NCBI RefSeq assembly: GCF_023955655.1
Contig: NZ_JAMXHT010000006.1
Location: 1 to 64,000 of the forward strand
DNA: 64,000 bases
From: Ralstonia soli
Lineage (GTDB): Bacteria; Pseudomonadota; Gammaproteobacteria; Burkholderiales; Burkholderiaceae
Reading direction: 5' to 3'
Positions within the stretch are counted from its first letter, which is position 1; each line of letters begins with the position of its first letter. This document shows, piece after piece, positions 52,294 to 60,341 of this stretch. Position numbers and translations under genes: made by a program. The notes beneath the pieces were generated by a model. That model was not told where the DNA came from and made no database searches. It worked only from the letters and a program-made list of their open reading frames with translations.

Positions 52294-52348
52294 GCATAGA
52301 TTGACGGTCTTTTCTTGACAAAGACCATGTGAACATACAAATCTATGC
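52294..52348. promoter_or_regulatory. Nested inverted repeats between DctA and LysR genes
   Basis: An outer pair, gcatagatt (52294-52302) and aatctatgc (52340-52348), encloses an inner pair, ggtcttt (52306-52312) and aaagacc (52320-52326). Both pairs are perfect. The stretch is A/T-rich, lies in the 262-base gap between divergent genes and ends 25 bases before the LysR start. It is the best candidate for the LysR binding region controlling module D. Confidence 0.6.
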
Positions 52349-52373
52349 CGACATGGCATATCTCAATACAAGC

Positions 52374-53315
52374 ATGGACATCCGAGAACTCAAGAGCTTC
52401 ATCCGCGTGGCGCGTGCCGGGAGTTTCAACCGGGCCGCTGCCGAGCTGTACATCGCGCAACCGGCGCTGAGTCGGCAGATTGCAAAGCTGGAGGCCGAGA
52501 TTGGTGTGCCGTTGCTGGTTCGGCATGGCCGTGGCGTTCGGCTCACCTCGGCCGGGTCGCGTCTGCTGGAGCGCGCTGAAATGATCACGCACCTCCTCAG
52601 CGAAACCGGTGAGGACGTACGCGCCAGCGCGGACGAAGAGCGCGGCCATCTGGCCGTTGGCCTGCCGCCGACCATGGGCGCGCTGATCGGCGCCGATCTC
52701 GTCCAGAACTTCCGGGCGCAGTGGCCCCGGGTATCACTGCATGTGCGTGAAGGCCTGAGCAGCTCGCTGCAGGAGTGGGTGCTGGATCGGCGCGTTGACC
52801 TTGCCGTTGTCTACAACCAGCCTCCACTGGATGCCTTCCATGTGCGCCCACTGTTCAGCGAGCCCATGATCCTCGTGGGGCCGCCCGGCTCAGAGGCCGA
52901 TAAGCACGAATACCAGATCCGAGACCTGGCCAGCATTCCGCTGATCTTGCCCGGGCTACCGCACAGCAATCGGCGTCTGGTTGAACAGGCGGCGATTCAG
53001 CACGGCGTGCGCCTGCGCATCGCCCTGGAAGTCGACAGCGTGTCGCTGACCAAGCAACTGGTGAAGTCCGGCGCTGGCTACTCGATCCTGACCTACATCG
53101 CGATCAAGGAGGAGATCGCGCGCGGTGAACTTGTGGCGCATCGCATTGGGCGCCCCGGCATCCGTTCGAGCGTGGCGATCACGACCTTGCGCGAGAACCC
53201 CCCCTCTCGCTTCGCCGCTGCCTGGACCGCCCTGCTGCAAGACAAACTCAAGCAATTCATTGCGTCGGAATCGTGGAAGGCAGATGTGGTCTGGCCAAGC
53301 GACGGGGCTCGCTAG
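52374..53315 (+). CDS. LysR-family regulator of module D
   Basis: A regulator of about 313 residues. The start MDIRELKSFIRVARAGSF aligns with the usual LysR N-terminus; a GTG 45 bases upstream would place the start inside the operator repeats. The helix-turn-helix spans about residues 3-62 (NRAAAELYIAQPALSRQIAK), and the effector domain starts near residue 92 (GHLAVGLPPTMGALIGADLV). It is divergent from the DctA-led run. It is similar to the module C LysR in segments such as EGLSSSLQEWV. Confidence 0.9.
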   Translation: MDIRELKSFIRVARAGSFNRAAAELYIAQPALSRQIAKLEAEIGVPLLVRHGRGVRLTSAGSRLLERAEMITHLLSETGEDVRASADEERGHLAVGLPPTMGALIGADLVQNFRAQWPRVSLHVREGLSSSLQEWVLDRRVDLAVVYNQPPLDAFHVRPLFSEPMILVGPPGSEADKHEYQIRDLASIPLILPGLPHSNRRLVEQAAIQHGVRLRIALEVDSVSLTKQLVKSGAGYSILTYIAIKEEIARGELVAHRIGRPGIRSSVAITTLRENPPSRFAAAWTALLQDKLKQFIASESWKADVVWPSDGAR

Positions 53316-53359
53316 ACGCCGGAAATCTCCACTTCTGGACGGTACTGATTCCGGTGTAG

Positions 53360-53880
53360 GGTCAGCCCTGCCCTCTGTGCACGCCAAGCTCGACAAGCAT
53401 GTTTTTTGATCTTCCGTTTCGATGCTCTCGGCAGCAAGGTCGCATCGAATTTCATTGGCAAACGTCGCCATGGCCTTCACGAGCGCTTGCCTGATTACAT
53501 CATGGTCAAAATTGATCGTCAGACTGGCGTCCAGCTTGATCACGTCCGGCTTGAGTTCGATGATATGGCGCATGGTTGAATAACCCGAACCCGCATCATC
53601 AATCGCGATACGAATCGCTCGATCTCGCAAAGGATGCAGCGCCTGTTTGAGCGCCGAGGAGTCCTCGACAAGCGCATGCTCCGTGATCTCCAACACAAGG
53701 CAATGGCGAGGGACATTTCGCACTAGCTCGAGAAGTCTGCCACAGAGAATGGTCGCCGGAGACGCATTCACTGCCAAGTACGCGCCTTCGCCAATAGATG
53801 GAAAGGCGCGGAGGCTTTTTCGGATGTCCAGCATTTCGAACTCGACGCCGAGGCCTACTTCGTGCGCCTCGGAGAACTAC
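53360..53880 (-). pseudogene. EAL-domain c-di-GMP phosphodiesterase remnant
   Basis: Read leftward, an open frame gives EVGLGVEFEMLDIRKSLRAF, NASPATILCGRLLELV, then the motif LVLEITEHALVED. AIDDAGSGYSTMRHIIELKP with VIKLDASLT, and finally AAESIETEDQKTCLSSLAC, follow. The N-terminal third of the EAL domain, including the EAL signature itself, is missing, and an upstream frame of another gene runs into it. No stop is met until deep inside the antisense of the LysR gene. Without the first metal-binding Glu it cannot hydrolyse c-di-GMP. Confidence 0.72.
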
Positions 53881-54274
53881 CCACATCGCGCTGCAGATGA
53901 CCGGCGAAGCTGTAGTCCCCCAGAGCAGTAGCCTTGGCTTCCAGTTTCGCCAACTTACCTGCAGGCAACGCGTCCAGATCGAACTGGCAGTACAGATTGC
54001 GCTGACGAAACGTCTGCTTGGGGTGTGAGAGCCTAGCCATCAAAGCGATCAGCGACTGGACGGCAATGTTCTGCTGGCCACGAAACTCCACGCGGATTCC
54101 GGCCTTCTGCCTCATTCGACCGAGTTCGACAGCATCCTGCCAGCCGGTCTCATAGTCCAGTTCGACAACCGCAATCTCGCCCGCGTGCAGCAGCCGCAGC
54201 GCTTCTTCTCTCGTACCTGCACGCGCTGTTACCATTCCTTCCTCGCTCAATTCGTGAACGTCTGCCGGGCGCAT
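53855..54274 (-). CDS. Hypothetical protein, possibly fused to the break of an EAL gene
   Basis: A 139-residue frame (MRPADVHELSEEGMV to SSPRRTK) with an alpha/beta look: EALRLLHAGEIAVVELDYET, LGRMRQKAGIRVEFRG, AVQSLIALMARLSHP. I do not recognise the family. Its last 25 bases overlap the start of the EAL remnant in another frame, so the C-terminus may be an artefact of the deletion that cut the EAL gene. The ribosome site is weak (GGCAGG). Confidence 0.4.
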   Translation of the reverse strand: MRPADVHELSEEGMVTARAGTREEALRLLHAGEIAVVELDYETGWQDAVELGRMRQKAGIRVEFRGQQNIAVQSLIALMARLSHPKQTFRQRNLYCQFDLDALPAGKLAKLEAKATALGDYSFAGHLQRDVGSSPRRTK

Positions 54275-54316
54275 GTTGTACCTGCCCTATGTCGGTACAT
54301 GAACGAGCAATGACGC

Positions 54317-54880
54317 CTAGCGACGAGCCGGGGCCTTGGGGCCGAGATACCGCTTGTAGGCCGCGATCCAGTCGTGGGCCATCTCCCGCTGGGCTTGCAC
54401 CAAGGGAATCTCGCGGCGACACACCAGCGAGTGCAGTCGGTTCTCCAACTTGTCCTTGGCAAGGCTGCCCCAGTTGCCGATCACATGCCGCGGCTGCGGC
54501 CAGAGGTTCCTTGCACTATCCGGTGAGCCACCGATCTCCAGCGCTACGAGATGATCCTCTTCATAGTCCCGCAGTCGTTTGTCGTCATAGCCGTACAGCC
54601 GGACCTGTCGCACCTTGAGTCCATTGGTAAATTGCTGCGGCGGACGCACAGTTTTGGTGTAGCCGCGGGTGCAAATCGTCTCGCGGATGTTGGCCTGCGT
54701 GACACGTGGATCAACAGCGCCTGGGGTGAGCCTAGGATTGGGCCGTGCGCGCTCGATAGGTGCAACTGCGGCATACGCACCGCCTGCATTCTCAACACCG
54801 CCCTTGCTTGTTCGCGCATATGCCGGATGCGGACTCAAAACCGCCACGCAAAGCGTGACGAACAGCCATGGATACCGCAT
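54317..54880 (-). CDS. Secreted hypothetical protein with an HNH-like segment
   Basis: About 187 residues starting at MRYPWLFVTLCVAVL after GGGGAAG, with a signal peptide cleaved near HPAYA-RTSKG. The C-terminal half contains RLRDYEEDHLVALEIGGSP, then ARNLWPQP and LENRLHSLVCRREIPL. The Asp-His with downstream Asn recalls His-Me-finger (HNH-type) nucleases, and similar small secreted proteins are common on plasmids and phages. The match is weak. No immunity gene is evident. Confidence 0.55.
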   Translation of the reverse strand: MRYPWLFVTLCVAVLSPHPAYARTSKGGVENAGGAYAAVAPIERARPNPRLTPGAVDPRVTQANIRETICTRGYTKTVRPPQQFTNGLKVRQVRLYGYDDKRLRDYEEDHLVALEIGGSPDSARNLWPQPRHVIGNWGSLAKDKLENRLHSLVCRREIPLVQAQREMAHDWIAAYKRYLGPKAPARR

Positions 54881-54953
54881 TTGCACATCTTCCCCGTGAA
54901 GAACTTCGAACGAGCATTGTACTTTTCGCACGTGCCGCACGGGGCAACTGCGC

Positions 54954-55205
54954 CTAGCAGACGGGTCGTGGACCGAGCATGTAGTAGACGATCAGGTGCC
55001 CCACAACGATGCTGACGCAGGCCAGCGAGACCCAGCCCAGCATTAACCGGTTGTTCCGTTTGAGATCGGATTGTTCTGAGGCCAGAAGACTCTCTGCGGG
55101 GCTTGGCAACACCTTCACGCAGAGCGTGGTAGCAAAGACGGCGCAGCCAATCAAACACGCCGCAACCATCAGACCTTGGGATTGGATACTGTTCATGGCA
55201 AGCAT
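54954..55205 (-). CDS. Small two-span membrane protein
   Basis: 83 residues (or 80 from the second ATG, MNSIQSQG) with two hydrophobic spans, at about residues 12-32 (MVAACLIGCAVFATTLCV) and 56-76 (LGWVSLACVSIVVGHLIVYY), joined by a polar loop. There are no recognisable motifs. It lies between the secreted protein and a large palindrome. Function unknown. Confidence 0.45.
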   Translation of the reverse strand: MLAMNSIQSQGLMVAACLIGCAVFATTLCVKVLPSPAESLLASEQSDLKRNNRLMLGWVSLACVSIVVGHLIVYYMLGPRPVC

Positions 55206-55260
55206 GCAGGCTCAGCCCATTGGCTGCGGTCGGTCGGTAAAAAAAATTCTGACGGAGAAA

Positions 55261-55294
55261 AGCGAGAGTGGTGCCGGCCGGCACCACTCTCGCT
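55261..55294 (-). terminator. 34-base perfect palindrome, probable terminator of the lipoprotein gene
   Basis: Two perfect 17-base halves, the left one being agcgagagtggtgccgg, meet with no spacer. Read leftward from the lipoprotein stop at 55355, the palindrome is followed by cttttctcc and, 20 bases on, a run of eight or more T residues. This fits an intrinsic terminator. The length and perfection of the palindrome are unusual and could also mark a DNA-binding or recombination site. Confidence 0.65.
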
Positions 55295-55354
55295 ATGACG
55301 GCTCGTTGCTGACGCCGGTCCTAGATGGCGTTTCGTTGCTGCTTCCAGCCGGCA

Positions 55355-57043
55355 TCAGGGAAGGCTCACCAGCTTGCTGAGTTCAGCGAACAGTTGATCG
55401 AAGATCGACTGCGCGAATAGCAAGGCCTTCTTCGACTGGTTGGCCGGACTCAGGTCACCACGTTTCAGGTGACCGTTATGCAGCGCGATGACGATCCGGC
55501 TCCCCTCCTTCACTGTGTCGCCGAACAGGAAGGTCAAGTTGGCGATGTCCGATGCCGCAACGCTGATCACGATGACGTTGGCGTTCGTCGGATACTTCGA
55601 CCACGTGATCTTGCTGCTGTCGAGCGCCACCGAGCCGTCCGGGTTCAGCAGTTCGGCCAAGCCATTCGACAGCAGGTGCAGATTCACACCGCCCGCCGGA
55701 ATGACCATGCCGATCGCCTGGTCGACCGACGTGTACTGCCGCGCCGGATCGCCAAGGTAGTTGCAATGGCTCACGCCATCCTCGCTGATCAGTGGTGCGT
55801 TGCTGCTGCAGGCCGAGAACGACGCCAGCGTGATCTCGTCGCTCGCATGCGTGGCTTCCACGACATAGGCCGAAGCGCCCGCACCGAAGGCGCCGGTCAG
55901 CTTGCCGAGCGTGGCATCATCGATCCACCCTTTCAGGATTTGCGCGAACGAGACGTTGCTCACGTCCGCTTGGCGCATTTCCAGCGTGGTCGTGATCCCC
56001 GTCAGGTTGTTGACGGTGGTGATGATGTTGCCTTCCACCTTCTGGACGGTATCCGGCGTTTGCTGAGCAGCCTGGGAGAAGAACGCAGACCAAGTGCCGT
56101 CTGATTTCAGGACGTACTCGCCATAGTTCTGGTCGAACTCCCCCGGTGCCGCGGCAATCCAGGACGAGCCGTTCCACTTTTCCTGCAGCGAAGCCAGGCC
56201 ACCGTTGGCATACGACCAGCGATTGCGCACGAACGAGGCAGCTTGGGTGCTGCTGTTGTAGCCGATGCCGTCGTACGCATACAGCCCGCTGGTCAGCACA
56301 CCGGCTGGGTCAGCCACCGCTGCAAACTTCGGCAAGCTCGCCTGCACATCCACATCGGCTTGGGTGACGCCACTCACATTGCCCTTGGCCGCAATGGCAT
56401 TCAGAACAGCATCAACGGTGCCTTGGTCGACCCGGCCGCTCTTGGCGAACTCGGACAGCTTGTCCACCATGGACGCCGCCAGCGTGGCGGCAGAGCCGTT
56501 GCCGTTGGCGATGTAGTCGTCGTTGAGGTTCACCGAGCCGCCCAGCAGGGTGACGACGGCATTGTTCGCATCGGTGCGTCTGCGGCCGGCATCCACCTGG
56601 GCCGCCACCAGGGACGTGAGCGGCGTGATGTGCTGGGTCGGCCCGCTGCTGATGATGCTCGACAGCGTGAACTCTGCCGGGAAGGAATAGCCGGGGCGAG
56701 ACAGGTCCTTGGTGGCCGGCGTAACGACGGCCAAGAGCTTCTTACCTTGCGTGGAGCCATCCAGGGCCAGCGTATAGCTGCCGTCCGATCCGGTGATGGT
56801 GCTCGGCTCGCCGGCATCGCAGACGCCATTGTTGTTCAGGTCGACACAGATCTTGGCACCCACCAGATAGCCGTCGATGGCCTTGCCGGCAATGCTCATC
56901 TGCGCGGCCGGCGCCGGCGAACTCGTCCCCGGGCTAGTCGTGGCGGTCGTCGATTCACCGCCGCCACCGCAGGCCGTCAAGACGGCGGTCATCAAGATGC
57001 TCAGTGCGAGCTTGGAAATTCCCAGGTTTCGAGTGGTGTTCAA
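55355..57043 (-). CDS. Large outer-membrane or periplasmic lipoprotein with a carboxypeptidase-regulatory-like N-domain
   Basis: 562 residues starting at TTG after a G-rich ribosome site. The lipobox is LTAC followed by GGGGEST and a Ser/Thr/Pro-rich linker. Residues about 50-105 form a beta module (AIDGYLVGAKICVDLNNNGV then CDAGEPSTITGSDGSYTL) with a DxNNNGxCDxGEP calcium-type loop. A long C-terminal region has no known domain. Such lipoproteins are common in Ralstonia and Burkholderia and are usually single genes. Function is unknown; a cell-surface role is likely. Confidence 0.72.
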   Translation of the reverse strand: MNTTRNLGISKLALSILMTAVLTACGGGGESTTATTSPGTSSPAPAAQMSIAGKAIDGYLVGAKICVDLNNNGVCDAGEPSTITGSDGSYTLALDGSTQGKKLLAVVTPATKDLSRPGYSFPAEFTLSSIISSGPTQHITPLTSLVAAQVDAGRRRTDANNAVVTLLGGSVNLNDDYIANGNGSAATLAASMVDKLSEFAKSGRVDQGTVDAVLNAIAAKGNVSGVTQADVDVQASLPKFAAVADPAGVLTSGLYAYDGIGYNSSTQAASFVRNRWSYANGGLASLQEKWNGSSWIAAAPGEFDQNYGEYVLKSDGTWSAFFSQAAQQTPDTVQKVEGNIITTVNNLTGITTTLEMRQADVSNVSFAQILKGWIDDATLGKLTGAFGAGASAYVVEATHASDEITLASFSACSSNAPLISEDGVSHCNYLGDPARQYTSVDQAIGMVIPAGGVNLHLLSNGLAELLNPDGSVALDSSKITWSKYPTNANVIVISVAASDIANLTFLFGDTVKEGSRIVIALHNGHLKRGDLSPANQSKKALLFAQSIFDQLFAELSKLVSLP

Positions 57044-57149
57044 TTTGTAGACCCCCTTGTTGTGTGGAATACCTGCCCGTCTCGGAAAGAAAGTCGGACG
57101 GGCGTTTCTGCGGATGCGTGGTGCTTATGTTGGTCGTGGCGTTGTTCCC

Positions 57150-57527
57150 CTACATCGAGCGGTTGGCGTCCTCCTCGGCCATCACGTGCAGCGAATCGGT
57201 CGCTTCTGCGTCCAGTACAGCCAGGCATGCCCGGAAAATCGGTACGCCCAGCACGCCGGCTTGCTCAAGCGCGATCAGCCGTTCGCGGCGCACATGCGCG
57301 GGTTGGTTCGCATCCCCGACGAGTTCCCAGGCCGCGTCGATCAGCGCACGCCGCGCTGGCCGGCGCTGGAGCAGGTACGCCACGCCAGCGACCGGCCCGA
57401 CGCAGGCGGAGGCGCAGACCCAGGCCGAAGCCGGGAGACCGACGCGGTTGGCACGCAGCCGTCGCATGTCGAGCACGATGCCGAGCGCTGTCGCGGCAGC
57501 ACCGGACAGCCAAACGAGTTGAAACAT
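57150..57527 (-). CDS. Small membrane protein next to the XRE regulator
   Basis: About 125 residues starting at MFQLVWLSGAAATAL after GGGGAG. Two hydrophobic spans (residues about 1-19 and 32-53) are followed by a helical cytoplasmic tail (DAAWELVGDANQPAHVRRER and onward). It is divergent from the XRE gene with a 58-base gap rich in TATA-like steps. It appears to belong to the element module to its right. Function unknown. Confidence 0.5.
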   Translation of the reverse strand: MFQLVWLSGAAATALGIVLDMRRLRANRVGLPASAWVCASACVGPVAGVAYLLQRRPARRALIDAAWELVGDANQPAHVRRERLIALEQAGVLGVPIFRACLAVLDAEATDSLHVMAEEDANRSM

Positions 57528-57585
57528 AAAATCTCCCCTGAATATATCGTATACGGATAGAGAATATCGCGTATGTGTATCTAGA

Positions 57586-57852
57586 ATGTTTTGCATGGCC
57601 CATCCGATCCACGACCCTCGCTATCAGCGGATTGCGACGCTGCTCACCGATCTGCGCAAGCAGCGCGGGTGGCTGCAGCAGGACGTTGCCGATCGGATCG
57701 GACGGCCACAAGCCTTTGTGTCCAAGGTCGAGAGCGGCGCCCGCCGCCTGGATGTGGTCGAACTGCTCGACTTCTTGCGCGTGCTGGAAGCTGACCCGCA
57801 TGCCTTCATCGACACGCTTCTGGACAAGCCAATGTCGGCGCTGCCGCGCTGA
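57586..57852 (+). CDS. XRE-family helix-turn-helix regulator
   Basis: An 88-residue DNA-binding protein consisting of one Cro/C1 domain: IATLLTDLRKQRGWLQQDVA, then IGRPQAFVSKVESGARRLDV and VELLDFLRVLEADP. The second ATG, three codons in, is an alternative start. It is the only rightward gene of this stretch and converges with the leftward element operon. Small XRE proteins of this kind often control excision or transfer genes of integrative elements. Its targets are not visible. Confidence 0.85.
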   Translation: MFCMAHPIHDPRYQRIATLLTDLRKQRGWLQQDVADRIGRPQAFVSKVESGARRLDVVELLDFLRVLEADPHAFIDTLLDKPMSALPR

Positions 57853-57855
57853 CGA

Positions 57856-58158
57856 TCAGTAATCATCCGGCAGCAGGACCGTCGTCATCGACCGGTCCCA
57901 CTCCGTCACAACCCACACCTTCTGCCCACCGGGCAGCAGGTAGCTGGACAGCACGCGCTGTCCTGTCATGGCAGCCAGGTTGTTTTGCTGGTGATCTTCC
58001 TCCGACAGGTCTCCCCAATCGCCTCGGGCGTGGCGGTTGAGCAGGTTGAAGACCGACACACCAGCCGCAGACAAAGCGGCAGCCGCAGCGGGTGTCGCCA
58101 GAAGCTGGCCGAGTGGTAGACGCGGTGGTGACTGCGCCGGTACGGATGGCTCCGTCAT
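57856..58158 (-). CDS. Conserved ICE-associated hypothetical protein
   Basis: 100 residues starting at ATG after AGGAG. A Pro/Ala-rich N-terminus is followed by VSVFNLLNRHARGDWGDLSE, then QNNLAAMTGQRVLSSY and a C-terminal beta segment (VWVVTEWDRSMTTVLLPDDY). The layout, with a conserved DWGD and the LLPDDY end, is known from small proteins on proteobacterial ICEs and plasmids with no assigned function. It is the last gene of the leftward block seen here. Confidence 0.65.
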   Translation of the reverse strand: MTEPSVPAQSPPRLPLGQLLATPAAAAALSAAGVSVFNLLNRHARGDWGDLSEEDHQQNNLAAMTGQRVLSSYLLPGGQKVWVVTEWDRSMTTVLLPDDY

Positions 58159-58259
58159 GAAATTCTCCTGAAAATGGGCGAACGTCGGCCTCCGGCACAG
58201 CCGGATGCTAGATCGCAGAAATAGAGGGAAAGAGGCTGGACGCAGAACGCGCCCGGGGA

Positions 58260-59066
58260 CTACCGTGCTTCCGAGGCAAGCGCGTTCGGGTAATGTTTGG
58301 CGAGAATCAGGTTCATCTTCTCAATCAACTCGGGCCGTTTGAAGGTCAGGTGCCCGTTGCCGTTCTTGAACCACTGCAGACGGAGATAGTCGTTTTCCGC
58401 CTCGGTCTGCCCTTGCTGCCGTGCGCCGTCGACCAGGTAGTAGACGCTGTGACGGTGATCCGCCTCGGGCTTGCCGTCCAACACATGGAACACGCGCATG
58501 AGATCGTCCAGTTCGTTGATGGCGCGGTGGTTGGGGAACCCGTGGCTGACCAAGCTGGTCACGATGATGCGCTTGCCGAAGCGGAACGGCTGATTGGTCC
58601 GGTAGTTCCACGACAGCCGGCGGAAGCACTGAATTACGCCACGCTCGAACATGTCGCCGCGTGCGCCGTGCAGTTCTGTGAACGTGGCTTCGATGTTTGC
58701 GGCGGTCAGCTCTGGAACCTCGCCTTCGCGAATCTGCTGGTGCCACTGCTCGCGGGCCCGAGCGTCCATGAAGGTGCGCAGCCCGGATTCGCTCAACAGG
58801 TAGTCCCAACCCTGCGCATCGACCGTATGCAGGATCGCTTTTTGCGCATCGGCGCGGCTCGCGTACTCGCCTGTCAGTGCCTGGGCTCCACGGAGTGCAT
58901 GGCTATCGTCCAGCACCAGGCGGGGGAATCCCAGGTGAGCGGTCTTGGCCAACTGTTCGGCTTCGGTGAGCAGGTCGAGTGCTGTTCGGATACGTTCGGC
59001 GACAGCGGCGCGCCGGTTGGCGAGGTTGGTGATGCTGAGGCTTTTGACGAGATCGGAAGATTTCAT
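58260..59066 (-). CDS. DUF4942-domain protein of an integrative element
   Basis: About 268 residues starting at MKSSDLVKSLSITNLA, overlapping the upstream gene by 4 bases (ATGA). The DUF4942 core includes ARGDMFERGVIQCFRRLSWN, PFRFGKRIIVTSL and LRLQWFKNGNGHLTFKRPEL. The family occurs on ICEs, plasmids and phages, sometimes beside methyltransferases. Its biochemical role is unknown. Tight coupling with its neighbours shows a single operon. Confidence 0.82.
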   Translation of the reverse strand: MKSSDLVKSLSITNLANRRAAVAERIRTALDLLTEAEQLAKTAHLGFPRLVLDDSHALRGAQALTGEYASRADAQKAILHTVDAQGWDYLLSESGLRTFMDARAREQWHQQIREGEVPELTAANIEATFTELHGARGDMFERGVIQCFRRLSWNYRTNQPFRFGKRIIVTSLVSHGFPNHRAINELDDLMRVFHVLDGKPEADHRHSVYYLVDGARQQGQTEAENDYLRLQWFKNGNGHLTFKRPELIEKMNLILAKHYPNALASEAR

Positions 59067-59806
59067 ACGTGCGCCCTTCTGTGGTTGCCTTCGGAAAACA
59101 CCACCGCCTGCGGGTGGAGGTGAGCGAGTCGCGAATACCACCATGGCGGTTTATTGCAGATGCGGTGCCAGTCGCCAGTGCCATCGTTGTCGCTGACGTG
59201 GACTTCGAGACAGCGCTCGCAGGCCAGCATGTCGGCCACCAGCTCATCCTCGCGGCCATAGCGGTGCGCGACGATGTTCAGGTGCGAAAGGTCAAGCGCG
59301 TATGGCATGCCGGATTCGAAGACCGTGCGGTATTCGTCCCACGTCGAGACCAGTTGCGCGCCATGCCGGTCGGGATAGAGCCCTTCGATGGCGACGGGAC
59401 AGCCGAACAAGTCGGCGCAGCGCCGAGCGTTGTCCAGCACCCCGGTGAGCGTTGCACGACGCCGGTCACCAGCATGCGCGCTGTAGGCCGGTGCACCGAG
59501 ACGTTGGCTGATGCGCGCAGCTTGGTCGAACCAGTCGCGATCACCCTCGAAGGTGGACAGATCCGCCATCCGGTGTCGTGCCAGCACTCGCACGTTGGCG
59601 TGCAGGCGGAAACGGGCAGCAGGAAACGCGGCAAGCAGCTCATCGACCCGCGCTTCATCGAGCCAGCCGACGCTCTGGGGCACGAGCTGCACGTGCTCGA
59701 TCGATAGCGTGCCGAACAGCGGTTCGGTATGCGTGCCGGCCAGCAGCTCCGGCATGTGGCCATAGTCCAGCCCCGGCCAGCAGGCGAGCGACAGACAGGC
59801 GTTCAT
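59063..59806 (-). CDS. Xylose-isomerase-like TIM-barrel protein
   Basis: A 247-residue protein of the AP-endonuclease-2/sugar-isomerase fold. The metal-site pattern is visible: AIEGLYPDRH (Glu), YALDLSHLNIVAH (Asp and His), EVHVSDNDG (His and Asp) and VVFSEGNHRR (Glu). It is joined by ATGA overlaps to both the DUF6878 gene upstream and the DUF4942 gene downstream. An enzyme of metabolic type in an element backbone is unexpected. An AP-endonuclease-like or peptide-modifying oxidase role is as plausible as sugar isomerisation. Confidence 0.7.
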   Translation of the reverse strand: MNACLSLACWPGLDYGHMPELLAGTHTEPLFGTLSIEHVQLVPQSVGWLDEARVDELLAAFPAARFRLHANVRVLARHRMADLSTFEGDRDWFDQAARISQRLGAPAYSAHAGDRRRATLTGVLDNARRCADLFGCPVAIEGLYPDRHGAQLVSTWDEYRTVFESGMPYALDLSHLNIVAHRYGREDELVADMLACERCLEVHVSDNDGTGDWHRICNKPPWWYSRLAHLHPQAVVFSEGNHRRAHV

Positions 59807-60231
59807 AGGTCGGTATCCGTGGCGACTTGCTCGGTATAGAAATCGCGGTGAGCCACGCGTACCGCGTCCGAAGCGCAGTCGAAGGTGATGTCGCCCTCAC
59901 CTCCTTCACCATTCCAATAGCCGGGGTGATAGCGACCCACCGCACGGTCGGCGAAACCATCCAGTGCGTCGTGCAAGCTCATCTCGACCATGGCGTACGT
60001 GGATTGCCATTGGCCGTCGGCGTAGTGGCGGTCCTCCCGCATGATGCTGACGGCGTGGTCTCCATTGACCTCCTGGCCCTCGGCGTCGAGGATCTGGATT
60101 TCGTTGGCGTTACCGCTGTCGCCATAGCCGGAATAACTGATGACGGCGGAAGTGGCGCCGGCCGTGCGCAGCGCATCAAGCAGCACTGCACGGTTGTGCG
60201 ACAGGACAGGATCCGCCTGAGTGTTGGACAT
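59803..60231 (-). CDS. DUF6878-like protein of an integrative element
   Basis: About 142 residues starting at MSNTQADPVLSHNRAVLL. The fold pattern includes TSAVISYSGYGDSGNANEIQ, then VEMSLHDALDGFADRAVG and WNGEGGEGDITFDCASD. These match the small conserved proteins called DUF6878 found with DUF932 and YqaJ genes on ICEs. It overlaps the TIM-barrel gene by four bases. Function unknown. Confidence 0.72.
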   Translation of the reverse strand: MSNTQADPVLSHNRAVLLDALRTAGATSAVISYSGYGDSGNANEIQILDAEGQEVNGDHAVSIMREDRHYADGQWQSTYAMVEMSLHDALDGFADRAVGRYHPGYWNGEGGEGDITFDCASDAVRVAHRDFYTEQVATDTDL

Positions 60232-60341
60232 AAGAGGCTCCAGGGTAAGGACGTGTGCGGGCCTCCGGAGAAAGCGGATGCGCACGTCGGGTGGAAACAG
60301 AAGGGAAAAGACAGCCGGGCCAGAAGGCCCGACTTATGCCG

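Noticed and set aside
52956-53359. C-terminal continuation of the EAL remnant
   Set aside because: It is the antisense of the LysR gene; EAL homology ends near 53360.
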